A stretch of DNA of 64,000 bases, from positions 23,588 to 87,587 of the forward strand of contig CAZCFE010000003.1 in assembly GCA_964497925.1 (NCBI GenBank). The letters run 5' to 3'. Below, piece after piece: positions 1 to 8,204 of the stretch. The notes under the pieces are model-generated. The model did no database searches. It worked only from the letters and a program-made list of their open reading frames with translations, and was not told the DNA's origin. How positions within the stretch are numbered: the stretch's first letter is position 1; every line of letters starts with the position of its first letter. The position numbers and the translations under genes are program-made. The stretch is from CAIYWZ01 sp964497925 (GTDB lineage: Bacteria > Pseudomonadota > Alphaproteobacteria > CAIYWZ01).

Positions 1-54
1 CTTGAAAGCATTAAAGCAGCAGGGGCCTTACAATCAGAAATAGAGGTGCTCTAA
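1..54 (+). CDS. flgI: FlgI, flagellar P-ring protein (C-terminal end only)
   Basis: The window opens inside a gene whose last 17 residues, LESIKAAGALQSEIEVL, match the usual C-terminus of FlgI (consensus like LKAAGALQAEL). FlgI forms the periplasmic P ring around the flagellar rod. The stop codon overlaps the flgJ start by one base (TAATG), the expected flgI-flgJ coupling. Only the tail is visible, so the call depends on this motif and the following flgJ. Confidence 0.75.
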   Translation, partial: LESIKAAGALQSEIEVL

Positions 55-383
55 TGATAGATATTAAATCATACTCTCATCTTGCTCAAAGCATGCCCAA
101 GGGGAAGGGGTTATCTTCAGCTGATGCTATGAACATGTCAGCAAAAGCTTTGGGAACATATGTAACTAATCAGTTTGTCGGAGAGCTTATGAAGAACATG
201 CCAACAAACACTGTAATGGGTGGAGGGTTTGCTGAGGATATGTATAAGTCGTATCTGGTTCAAGCGATTTCGGAGCAAATTGGCTCCAAAGATGGGTTTG
301 GATTTGAAAAACTTTTTCATAAAAAGTTAAACATTGCCGGAAAAAAGGAGAAAAACCATGAACCCATTGATATCGTCATTTAA
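54..383 (+). CDS. flgJ: FlgJ-like rod-binding protein
   Basis: This 109-residue protein matches the N-terminal rod-binding domain of FlgJ; the diagnostic segment is around residues 55-80 (GGGFAEDMYKSYLVQAISEQ). FlgJ caps and assembles the flagellar rod in the periplasm. The C-terminal muramidase domain of enterobacterial FlgJ is absent, as is normal in alphaproteobacteria. It starts on an ATG overlapping the flgI stop, and its 3' end overlaps the next gene by 26 bases, so the two are probably translationally coupled. Confidence 0.85.
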   Translation: MIDIKSYSHLAQSMPKGKGLSSADAMNMSAKALGTYVTNQFVGELMKNMPTNTVMGGGFAEDMYKSYLVQAISEQIGSKDGFGFEKLFHKKLNIAGKKEKNHEPIDIVI

Positions 384-765
384 AGAAATTGTAGATGCGC
401 TCAAGATTATTTTAGAAAAAGAAACTTATCTTGCAAAATCTAGAAATATGGAAGAACTTTATGAGTTATTCCCTTCAAAATCAGCACTTTATTCTAAGTT
501 AGAAGGAGTGTCAGAGACCATCAAACAGTCAATTGCATTATTGACTCAAGAAGAAAAAGACTTCATTGCAAAAGAGTCTCAATCTTTGGATGAATTAACT
601 CAAGATAATGCTCTTTTATTAAAAGGCTTAATGGTTGCAAGTCAAAAAATGATTGATATTTTGATTTATGCATCTCAAGTATCACAAGATTCATTAAAAG
701 TTTATGATAGACATGCGCAAGTAAAAAATAATACTCCTTTTGTTTATGGAAAAAAAGGAGTCTAA
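358..765 (+). CDS. FlgN-like flagellar export chaperone
   Basis: This is a 135-residue, mostly helical protein lying directly before flgK and flgL. That is the usual place of FlgN, the cytoplasmic chaperone that delivers FlgK and FlgL to the export gate. The pattern fits: an early helix with LEKE, a middle EEKDFIAKE segment, an LTQDNALLLKGLM segment resembling the FlgN 'N..LL' helix, and a late YDRHAQV...VYGKKG tail. I chose the ATG at 358 over an in-frame TTG at 334 because AAGGAG sits 7 bases upstream. Sequence similarity in this family is weak, so the name rests on context as well. Confidence 0.65.
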   Translation: MNPLISSFKEIVDALKIILEKETYLAKSRNMEELYELFPSKSALYSKLEGVSETIKQSIALLTQEEKDFIAKESQSLDELTQDNALLLKGLMVASQKMIDILIYASQVSQDSLKVYDRHAQVKNNTPFVYGKKGV

Positions 766-768
766 GCT

Positions 769-2577
769 ATGCCTGGATCATCATTAACTGTTGCATTGCA
801 TTCTGTGAAAAGTAGTCTTCAATCGTCCATGTCTGGAATTGGAGCAACAGCTTCGAATATGGCAAATATTAATACAGAAGGGTATTCACGTAAAAGTGTT
901 ACGCAAGAGGCTTATATTTCAGGAAATGGAGAAGGTGGAGGGGTTCGAACTTCTGCGCAACTGCGTATCACTGATCAAAGATTAGTTGATGATGTGCATG
1001 TTGCAACGTCTGAGCTTGTAAAATGGGAAACGAAGGATTACTTTTTAGGTCGCGTTGAAAAATTGCTGGGGAACCCAAATGGTGAAACGGCTTTCACAAA
1101 GAAACTATCAAAATTTGCAATTTCAATGCAGGGTCTTTCTGCCAACCCCGCTGATGTCGCCCTTCATCGTCAAACAGTTAATGATGCTGTTAATTTGGCA
1201 AGAGGGATTAATGATATCGCAAATGGAATTCAGCAGATCAGAGGTGAGGTTGATAAAGATATTTCAGATACAATTATTATCGTCAATAAAGAACTTGAAA
1301 ATATACAAAGTTTAAATTTAAAAATTTCTTTGGGAAAATCAAATAATCAGTCTGTGGGAGCGCTTGAAGATGCAAGAGATTTGGCTATTGGAAAAATCAG
1401 TGATATTCTTGGAGTTAAAACTTCTTTTTCTGATGATGGGGGTATGTCTCTTTTTATGCAAGATGGAACGCCTTTAGTAAATCAAGTCCCATATTTTATG
1501 AGCTACACAGGAATGTCGTCCATGAATCCTAGTATTGCATACCCGACTGAAATTAATGGTATTATGCTTGGAGGAAGAGATGTCACAAATCTTATCAAAT
1601 CAGGAAAATTAAATGCATTGATTGAACTTCGTGATAAAACACTCCCTAATCGGCAAGAGGAGCTTGATTCCTTAACGAAGTCTTTGTGTAATGAAATTAA
1701 TACGATTCACAATAAGGGAACGGGACTTCCTCCTCCTACCGAACTTGTGGGGACAAGAGCTGTGGTAGCATCTGATGTTTTTAATGGGACAGGAATGGTT
1801 AGGCTTTCTTTTCTTGATGATGCAGGAAAATTTGCGTCTATGCCAATAGAACTTGATTTATCTGAATTCTCAACAATCCAAGAGTTGATGGATAAAATTA
1901 ATACAATTACAGGAACGCAAACAATAACACTTACATCTGGAAGCTCTCTCAAAATTAACGGTGGAGATAAACGTATATCTATCGTATCTTTGGGTGATCC
2001 TGCAGTTGAAAGCGTTACAGGAAAAGAATTTTCTGATTATTTTGGATTAAATGATCTTTTTATCACGTCTCCAACAAGTGATCTAAAGCCTCAGGCAGGC
2101 CTGGCTAATGGGCTCTATGTTCGCACTGATATCGCTCAAAACCCTTCCTTTTTAGCAAGAGCAAAAGCGACAACTTCGGGTGAAGTCAATGTTCCTCCAA
2201 ATGGACAGGAAAAAAATCAAATTGGCATCTCAAACATTTTAGGGGATATAGCACTTGAAATATCAGAAAAATTAACAAGATCTGGAGTGTTATTTGGAGC
2301 AGCAGGAAGCTTAACTCCATATGAGGGATCATTTATTGACTACACATCAACAATTTTAACAATTGTTTCAACAGATTCAGATCAGGCCTCAAAAGAGATA
2401 AAATTTAATCAATCCATTAGTGAAGATTTAAAAATAAGGCTTTCAGAAATTAGTGGCGTGAATGAAGAACAAGAACTTGCTAATTTAGTTTTGTATCAAC
2501 AAACATATAAAGCCAGTGCAAAGTTGATGCAAACTATTGATGATTTGCTTGAAATAACAATTGGACTGTTAAGGTGA
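769..2577 (+). CDS. flgK: Flagellar hook-associated protein 1, FlgK
   Basis: This 602-residue protein forms the first hook-filament junction ring. The N-terminus carries the rod/hook signature (heptad-rich helix, then ASNMANINTEGYSRKSV, near residues 27-44) shared by axial proteins. The C-terminus has the matching helix with NLVLYQQTYKASAKLMQTID, which pairs with the N-terminal helix in the coiled-coil core. Length and ends are normal for FlgK. It starts 3 bases after the FlgN-like gene and is followed 4 bases later by flgL. Confidence 0.95.
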   Translation: MPGSSLTVALHSVKSSLQSSMSGIGATASNMANINTEGYSRKSVTQEAYISGNGEGGGVRTSAQLRITDQRLVDDVHVATSELVKWETKDYFLGRVEKLLGNPNGETAFTKKLSKFAISMQGLSANPADVALHRQTVNDAVNLARGINDIANGIQQIRGEVDKDISDTIIIVNKELENIQSLNLKISLGKSNNQSVGALEDARDLAIGKISDILGVKTSFSDDGGMSLFMQDGTPLVNQVPYFMSYTGMSSMNPSIAYPTEINGIMLGGRDVTNLIKSGKLNALIELRDKTLPNRQEELDSLTKSLCNEINTIHNKGTGLPPPTELVGTRAVVASDVFNGTGMVRLSFLDDAGKFASMPIELDLSEFSTIQELMDKINTITGTQTITLTSGSSLKINGGDKRISIVSLGDPAVESVTGKEFSDYFGLNDLFITSPTSDLKPQAGLANGLYVRTDIAQNPSFLARAKATTSGEVNVPPNGQEKNQIGISNILGDIALEISEKLTRSGVLFGAAGSLTPYEGSFIDYTSTILTIVSTDSDQASKEIKFNQSISEDLKIRLSEISGVNEEQELANLVLYQQTYKASAKLMQTIDDLLEITIGLLR

Positions 2578-2581
2578 TGAA

Positions 2582-3493
2582 ATGGTAAAACAAGTAGGAA
2601 CTAATGTATTTTATGGTCAACTAACATCAAGAATGCGAGAAACCTCTGCTCAGGTCAGTGATGCTCAACTTAAGGCAAGTACGGGTAAAAACTCTCAAAC
2701 CTACAGTGGTTATGGAGCCGGTGCAAAACCAATTGTTACTTTAACTCACAAAAAAGATTCAATGGACAGGCATATTAGTGATAATCAATATAAAATTGGG
2801 CGTCAAGATATTATGGTGGCAACGATGAGAGGTCTTTTAGATATCACATCTGATTTTCGGACTAAGCTTGCATCTTTGCGTAGCGCAACTCCGCTTGAGC
2901 CTTCTGTTTTTCAAGGGCTTGTAGAAAGAGGGCTTGATCATGTTCAGGCATTACTTAATAAGACAGATAATGGTGAATATTTATTTGCAGGTTCTTTGAA
3001 TATTGCTCCAGTTGATTTAACAAAAATGCCAGAATCTGTCGGATCGAATTCGGGGCCTATTTTGACATATTATCAAGGAAATGATGACGAATTGGTGGTT
3101 CAAATTGCAGATGGATTGAATATAAACTATGGGGTCAGGGCAAATGAGCCTGGAATTGAAAAAATCATTAGAGCGATGAAAATGTCTTTGGATCAAGATA
3201 TGGGATCAGATATGAATTCGTCTTTATTAACTCAATCTATGGAACTTGCCGAAAAAGCAACAACTGAAATCTCGCAGATATTGGCTAAAATTGCTGAAAA
3301 TCAAAGGTATGTGATTGATATTAATGAGCAGATTAAAGACGATAAGGTATATGTTGAGCAAACGCTAAGCGTAATGCAGGATGCTGACCTTCCTGAGGTT
3401 TTAACAGATTTGGCCCGCCATCAAACTCAACTTATGGCTCTTTATATGGCCATGACGTCAAAGAAAGTTTCTTTGGTGGATTATATGAGATAA
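2582..3493 (+). CDS. flgL: Flagellar hook-associated protein 3, FlgL
   Basis: This 303-residue protein is the second hook-filament junction protein, between FlgK and flagellin. The N-terminal helix (TNVFYGQLTSRMRETSAQVS) and the C-terminal helix (LARHQTQLMALYMAMTSKKV) are the flagellin-type D0/D1 ends, and the segment around residues 120-140 (NKTDNGEYLFAGS) is characteristic of FlgL. It is the last gene of this flagellar operon; a promoter-like stretch and gap follow. Confidence 0.93.
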   Translation: MVKQVGTNVFYGQLTSRMRETSAQVSDAQLKASTGKNSQTYSGYGAGAKPIVTLTHKKDSMDRHISDNQYKIGRQDIMVATMRGLLDITSDFRTKLASLRSATPLEPSVFQGLVERGLDHVQALLNKTDNGEYLFAGSLNIAPVDLTKMPESVGSNSGPILTYYQGNDDELVVQIADGLNINYGVRANEPGIEKIIRAMKMSLDQDMGSDMNSSLLTQSMELAEKATTEISQILAKIAENQRYVIDINEQIKDDKVYVEQTLSVMQDADLPEVLTDLARHQTQLMALYMAMTSKKVSLVDYMR

Positions 3494-3543
3494 TTCCTGT
3501 TTGATTGATCCCCGTTCCATCATCAACTTCCTGTATGGCTTTG

Positions 3544-3572
3544 TTGACATTGACTTTTTTTTAATGCAATAT
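3544..3572 (+). promoter_or_regulatory. Candidate sigma-70-type promoter before gap
   Basis: A perfect TTGACA (3544-3549) is followed after 17 bases by CAATAT (3567-3572), in the 123-base space between flgL and gap. Position and spacing suit the gap-fic-fumC unit. The -10 is imperfect, and an alternative TATAAG at 3570 has a 20-base spacer. Confidence 0.4.
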
Positions 3573-3616
3573 AAGAGCCGATTATTGAATTTAAAAAAAA
3601 GTTGGAGATGGTAAAT

Positions 3617-4627
3617 ATGTCTGTTCGTATAGGTATTAATGGGTTTGGTAGAATTGGTCGATTGGTTTTAAGAGCACTTTTGGAGAGCCGACGTTTACAT
3701 CAAATGCAAGTCGTTGCAATTAATGATTTATCTCCACCCCAAATGCATGCCCATTTATTAAAATATGATTCGATTCATGGTGTGTTTCCGTTTGATGTGG
3801 AGGCATCAGATGATTTCATTGATGTAGGATATGGACCTATCCAAGTTTTTAAAACTCCAGATCCTAAAATGATTCCGTGGAGAGATATGAAGGTTGACGT
3901 TGTCATGGAGTGTACTGGGAGATTTGCCAATAAAGAGGGTGCATTGCTTCACATGGCAGCGGGGGCTTCAAAAATTCTAATTTCAGCACCTGCAGATGAG
4001 GTGGATTTGACTGTTGTGTATGGGGTGAATCATGAATTGATAGGTGATCATAAAATAATTTCCAATGCTTCATGTACAACAAATTGCTTAGCACCTGTTG
4101 CTTTTGTTTTAAATCAGGCCGTTGGAATTGAAAAAGGGTATATGACAACCATACACTCATATACAGGGGATCAAAGCTTGGTTGATACGGCCCATAAAGA
4201 TTTAAGGCGTGCAAGGGCAGGGACATTGTCTATGATACCAACATCTACTGGAGCAGCAAAAGCTGTAGGTCTTGTTATTCCAGAGCTTCAAGGGAGGCTC
4301 GATGGCACAGCAATTCGTGTTCCAACACCAAATGTATCTATGATTGATTTTAAATTTATTTCAAAACGGCCAACAACAGTTAATGAAATCAATAATTCAA
4401 TTATAGCGGCATCTAAGACATCCAGGTTTAAGGGAATTTTAGAGGTCAACTCTCAGCCTTTAGTATCCCATGATTTCAATCATCATAGAGCAAGTTCAAT
4501 TTTTGATTTAACCCAGACACAAGTGGTTGACGGTAATTTGGTGCGCATATTATCTTGGTATGATAATGAATGGGGTTTTTCAAATCGTATGCTTGATACG
4601 GCCTTACACATGAGTAGGGGTTCGTAA
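3617..4627 (+). CDS. gap: Glyceraldehyde-3-phosphate dehydrogenase, type I
   Basis: The product (336 residues) oxidises glyceraldehyde 3-phosphate to 1,3-bisphosphoglycerate with NAD in glycolysis/gluconeogenesis. Visible hallmarks are the Rossmann start IGINGFGRIGRL, an Asp after the second strand (AIND, about residue 37) that favours NAD, the active-site SNASCTTNCLAP with the catalytic Cys at about 153, and the C-terminal SWYDNEWGFSNRM. ATG 3617 is preferred to an in-frame TTG at 3602 because GGAG lies 9 bases before it and the protein then starts like the family. The next gene begins 3 bases after the stop. Confidence 0.95.
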   Translation: MSVRIGINGFGRIGRLVLRALLESRRLHQMQVVAINDLSPPQMHAHLLKYDSIHGVFPFDVEASDDFIDVGYGPIQVFKTPDPKMIPWRDMKVDVVMECTGRFANKEGALLHMAAGASKILISAPADEVDLTVVYGVNHELIGDHKIISNASCTTNCLAPVAFVLNQAVGIEKGYMTTIHSYTGDQSLVDTAHKDLRRARAGTLSMIPTSTGAAKAVGLVIPELQGRLDGTAIRVPTPNVSMIDFKFISKRPTTVNEINNSIIAASKTSRFKGILEVNSQPLVSHDFNHHRASSIFDLTQTQVVDGNLVRILSWYDNEWGFSNRMLDTALHMSRGS

Positions 4628-4630
4628 ATT

Positions 4631-5689
4631 ATGATTAATCCTTTCTCTATTAATTTGCCATTGCCGCTTGTATCTAAGTATATAGAATTAGAATCTTTAT
4701 TGTTGAAATTAAAATCAAATCAACGCTTTATGGATTTAGCAGATGAGAATCTGATGATTATGTATGTAGAAGATTCTTTAAGCGTTCTTGATCCAATGGA
4801 AATCAAAGATTTTAAAGAGTTTTTGCAAAAAAGACATTATGCCCAACCACGGCATGAGGGGATGATGGGATTAAAAGAAGCTTTAGAGTATATCTTTTTG
4901 GAAAAACCTGATAATTTCTCTTGGGATGCAAACCACTTGCAAAAAATTTTTCAACTTTTAAATCGTTATCATAGTTTTAAAAACCCTTCAAAAGTATGGA
5001 GGAATGATGAACAGGTTGAACTTGATTTTTCATTCCCTAGTGAATTGATTCATGTTGCATTTGAATATGCTCCAAGCGGCGAAATTATATCTTTAATGCA
5101 TGAATTCACAAAATGGATGAACGATGTTCATAGCCATCCTTTTATAAGTCCAATGTTAAAGATTGGTTTAGCTTTGCCTCTTTTTTCAATTATTGCACCT
5201 TTTGAGTCTTATAATGCCCGTATGATGCGCTTGATTGCTTTAGATTTGTTTGGAATTTATGGATTTAATATCTTGCAAAGAGTGACTTTTATTCAAGAGG
5301 TTACATCCAAAGAAGCGTTAGGAGATCTATATAAAGTGCTTAAAAATTTAAGTGAAGGAGAAATGGATTTTGTTTCTTGGCTAGAACGCTGGGCAAACAT
5401 TATAACAGAAACTGTTAAAAAAGAGCTAATTCGTATAGAAGACAATAAAACAACTATATTTAGTCCAGATCGTTTGCACTCTATTATTGGTGTTAAAATT
5501 CAAAAAGCTTTTCAAAAAACACACAAGATGACAATTGCTGAAGTTGGAAAAGAAACACGAGTAAATCGAAATACACTTAAAGGATATTTACGCAATATGG
5601 TCAAAGTTGGAATGATTCTGCAAAAAGGCACAAAAAAATCAAGCTGGTATGAAATTAATGAAAATTATCAATGGGAGAAAGAAAAATAA
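4631..5689 (+). CDS. Fic-fold protein with degenerate active-site motif and C-terminal winged helix
   Basis: This 352-residue protein follows the layout of Fic (AMP-transferase) proteins. It has the pre-domain segment with WRNDEQV (the usual G-x-x-R-x-x-x-V), the EYAPSGEIISLMHEFTKWMN stretch (usual PPPP..v..lM..L..wl), and the core helices. The catalytic loop, normally HPFxDGNGRxxR, reads APFESYNARMMR at residues 189-200. The catalytic His is Ala, the Asp is Ser and both Gly are replaced, while Pro, Phe, Asn and both Arg remain. Residues 290-345 look like a winged helix-turn-helix (TIAEVGKETRVNRNTLKGYL). AMPylation is therefore unlikely; a regulatory or DNA-binding role is possible. It lies between gap and fumC with 3 and 0 bases spacing, so it is cotranscribed with metabolic genes. 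The Fic assignment is mine from pattern, not a search. Confidence 0.7.
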   Translation: MINPFSINLPLPLVSKYIELESLLLKLKSNQRFMDLADENLMIMYVEDSLSVLDPMEIKDFKEFLQKRHYAQPRHEGMMGLKEALEYIFLEKPDNFSWDANHLQKIFQLLNRYHSFKNPSKVWRNDEQVELDFSFPSELIHVAFEYAPSGEIISLMHEFTKWMNDVHSHPFISPMLKIGLALPLFSIIAPFESYNARMMRLIALDLFGIYGFNILQRVTFIQEVTSKEALGDLYKVLKNLSEGEMDFVSWLERWANIITETVKKELIRIEDNKTTIFSPDRLHSIIGVKIQKAFQKTHKMTIAEVGKETRVNRNTLKGYLRNMVKVGMILQKGTKKSSWYEINENYQWEKEK

Positions 5690-7078
5690 ATGATGATGCG
5701 TACAGAATCGGATTCTTTTGGAAATATTGATGTTCCTGGTGATAAATATTGGGGAGCTCAAACCCAAAGATCTATTGGAAATTTTAAAATTGGCCCGAAG
5801 ATGCATCCTCTTATTATCCGAGCTTTTGGGTTTCAAAAACAAGCAGCGGCAAAGGCAAATTATGCTCTTGAATTATTAAAGACTGATATTGCGCCTGCAG
5901 TTATTCAAGCGGCAGATGAAGTCGCAAAAGGTTTATTGGATGACCATTTTCCTTTGGTTGTATTTCAAACAGGATCTGGAACTCAAACCAATATGAACGC
6001 CAATGAAGTGATTGCAAATAGAGCATGTGAAATTTTAGGAGAGCCTATGGGCCTTAAAGCACCAGTCCATCCAAATGATCATGTTAATAAAGGTCAATCA
6101 TCTAATGATTCTTTTCCCACTGTGATGCATATTGCAGCTGTTATGGCGATTAAAGAAAGGTTGTTGCCGGCTCTTGAAATATTAACTGAAGAATTATCTT
6201 TAAAAGCGGTTGATTACGCAATGTTGGTAAAAATTGGGAGAACTCATTTACAAGATGCAACGCCCATGACACTGGGTCAAGAATTCTCAGGATACGCAAG
6301 TCAGCTGTCTTTGAATCAGATCAGAATTGGAAAATCCTTGGATGAGTTATATGCTTTAGCTCAAGGAGGGACAGCTGTTGGAACGGGTTTGAATACACAC
6401 CCCATGTTTGCCGTGACTTTTGTGGCAGAGCTGGGTTTACTTACCCATTTGCCTTTTAAAGAGGCAGAGAACAAGTTTGAAGCATTGGCGTGTCATGATT
6501 CTTTGGTGTATTTTTCAGGAGTTTTGAATACCCTTGCGGTGTCGCTCATGAAAATTGCAAATGATATCCGGCTTTTGGGGTCTGGCCCCAGATGTGGGTT
6601 TGGTGAGTTGTTGCTGCCTGAAAATGAACCAGGTTCTTCTATCATGCCAGGAAAAGTAAATCCAACGCAGGCCGAAGCCTTAACAATGGTGTGTGCGCAA
6701 GTTATGGGTAATCACACGGCTGTCACAATTGCCGGCGCATCTGGACATTTAGAATTGAATGTGTTTAAACCGGTTATTATTGATAATATTTTAAAATCAA
6801 TCGACTTGCTCTCCAGCGCCATGGAAAGTTTTGCGCTTCATTGTATTAAGGGAATGGAAGTCAATTTAGAAGGCATTAAAGAGTCTTTGAATAAATCATT
6901 AATGCTTGTGACAGCATTAAATCCATATATTGGGTATGATAAGGCGGCTCAAATTGCCAAAAAAGCACACAAGGAAAATTTGACTTTAAAACAAGCCGCT
7001 GTCCAACTTGGGTTTTTAACAGAAGAAGAATTCGATCGTTTTGTTGTTCCTTCAAAGATGATTCGCCCGGGTGTTTGA
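5690..7078 (+). CDS. fumC: Fumarate hydratase, class II
   Basis: This is an iron-independent fumarase interconverting fumarate and L-malate in the TCA cycle, a homotetramer of the aspartase/fumarase superfamily. The 462-residue length is normal. Signatures are TGSGTQTNMNANEVI, NKGQSSNDSFPTVMH, the GRTHLQDATPMTLGQE segment with the catalytic His, and the flexible loop GSSIMPGKVNP bearing the catalytic Ser. Three in-frame Met codons occur at 5690, 5693 and 5696; the first directly abuts the stop of the Fic-like gene. Its stop overlaps the next start (TGATG). Confidence 0.96.
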   Translation: MMMRTESDSFGNIDVPGDKYWGAQTQRSIGNFKIGPKMHPLIIRAFGFQKQAAAKANYALELLKTDIAPAVIQAADEVAKGLLDDHFPLVVFQTGSGTQTNMNANEVIANRACEILGEPMGLKAPVHPNDHVNKGQSSNDSFPTVMHIAAVMAIKERLLPALEILTEELSLKAVDYAMLVKIGRTHLQDATPMTLGQEFSGYASQLSLNQIRIGKSLDELYALAQGGTAVGTGLNTHPMFAVTFVAELGLLTHLPFKEAENKFEALACHDSLVYFSGVLNTLAVSLMKIANDIRLLGSGPRCGFGELLLPENEPGSSIMPGKVNPTQAEALTMVCAQVMGNHTAVTIAGASGHLELNVFKPVIIDNILKSIDLLSSAMESFALHCIKGMEVNLEGIKESLNKSLMLVTALNPYIGYDKAAQIAKKAHKENLTLKQAAVQLGFLTEEEFDRFVVPSKMIRPGV

Positions 7079-8190
7079 TGAAATTTCTATCGTTAGATTG
7101 TATCAAGAAAACATTTGTTGTTTATCCTGTTTCAATGTTGATGTTGTTTATGTGGACGTGTTTTAATCTCCTATCAAAGGACGGCGTATTTCCTGCAGGT
7201 TGGAATGTGGAATCTCCACAAATTTCATCGCTGTTTTTTCTCTTGCTTCCTTTGGTGATATCTCTTGAGGTTCGTTCATTCCAAAACTTTGGAATATCTA
7301 ACTCTTATTTTGGAAAGTTTGCTAAAGATTTTTCGATTGCCGCATTGTTTGGGGTGATTCTTTTTTACGGTTTGTTTCATGATAAATCTTTGGCTTTTCA
7401 GATTTTTCTATGGTTATTATGCCCTATATTCTGTCTTTTTTTAATCATCCCTTTTTTAGGGGAAAATTTTAATGTTGATCAAAAAATATATCAATTTGGA
7501 TTTCAAGTGTTTTCTCAAGGATTTTTTGCCGCTTTATATGTATTCATATTTGGGACAGGGCTTTTCTTGTTTTTTATAAGTTTAGATCATTTGTTTGATA
7601 TTAAATTGACGTATATGAATGTGTTTATTGTGGAAATATGCTTTATTTTTCCAAGTCTGCTTTTGATGATGATGCCACAAAATTTGAAATCTGATTTAAA
7701 GGAAATTCCAGAAAAGTGGATTATGTTTCATTTGTTTGGATTGATCCCAATTTTGGTTTTGTCGGGTGTGAATTTGCATGCTTATTTTTTAAAGATCTTG
7801 ATACAAGGTGTTTTTCCAAAAGGGATGATTACTTTTATGGTGATTATTTATGGCATTGTTGGATATAAGGTTTATTGGTTGATGCATGTGATTGATGAAA
7901 GACCTAAGGTGATGTCTCTTTTTTATAAAATTTTCCCTTATACCATGATATTGCCTCTTTTCATGATGGCTCAAGCGTTATATATGCGTATTGATCAATA
8001 TGGGTTTACGTATCCTCGCATTTATATGTGCACTTTGTGGGTAAGTTTGATTTTGATGGCTTTGCAAACTGGATTGCGATTTTATGTGAGTCTTCGCTCT
8101 GGATTGACTATGTTTGTACTCCCGTTTCTTTTGACTCTTCAACTCTTGATTTTTGGGACGCAATTAAAAATGATTTTCCTAGGTGTTTGA
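7078..8190 (+). CDS. DUF4153-like multi-spanning membrane protein, first copy
   Basis: This 370-residue, very hydrophobic protein has about ten predicted membrane segments. The region from residue 215 onward (LHAYFLKILIQGVFPKGM, then IVGYKVYWL, then MRIDQYGFTYPRIYM) resembles the conserved part of DUF4153 proteins, where a lysine-glycine after a long helix and a final R-x-x-QYG-x-T segment recur. Function is unknown. The start overlaps the fumC stop. It is paralogous to the next gene and shorter at the C-terminus, ending where the second copy continues into a soluble tail. Confidence 0.6.
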   Translation: MKFLSLDCIKKTFVVYPVSMLMLFMWTCFNLLSKDGVFPAGWNVESPQISSLFFLLLPLVISLEVRSFQNFGISNSYFGKFAKDFSIAALFGVILFYGLFHDKSLAFQIFLWLLCPIFCLFLIIPFLGENFNVDQKIYQFGFQVFSQGFFAALYVFIFGTGLFLFFISLDHLFDIKLTYMNVFIVEICFIFPSLLLMMMPQNLKSDLKEIPEKWIMFHLFGLIPILVLSGVNLHAYFLKILIQGVFPKGMITFMVIIYGIVGYKVYWLMHVIDERPKVMSLFYKIFPYTMILPLFMMAQALYMRIDQYGFTYPRIYMCTLWVSLILMALQTGLRFYVSLRSGLTMFVLPFLLTLQLLIFGTQLKMIFLGV

Positions 8191-8204
8191 TGAAATTTCT
8201 ATCG
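8182..8204 (+). repeat. Junction repeat of a tandem gene duplication (mate at 7070-7092)
   Basis: The 23 bases spanning the end of the first membrane-protein gene and the start of the second are identical to the 23 bases spanning the end of fumC and the start of the first copy. Both carry the last codons Gly-Val-stop, the TGATG overlap and the codons for MKFLS. The offset is 1,112 bases, the likely length of the duplicated unit. Confidence 0.85.

Noticed and set aside
8028..8189. Longer start for the second membrane protein gene
   Set aside because: It lies wholly within the first copy in another frame; ATG 8190 matches the paralogue's start and the TGATG overlap.
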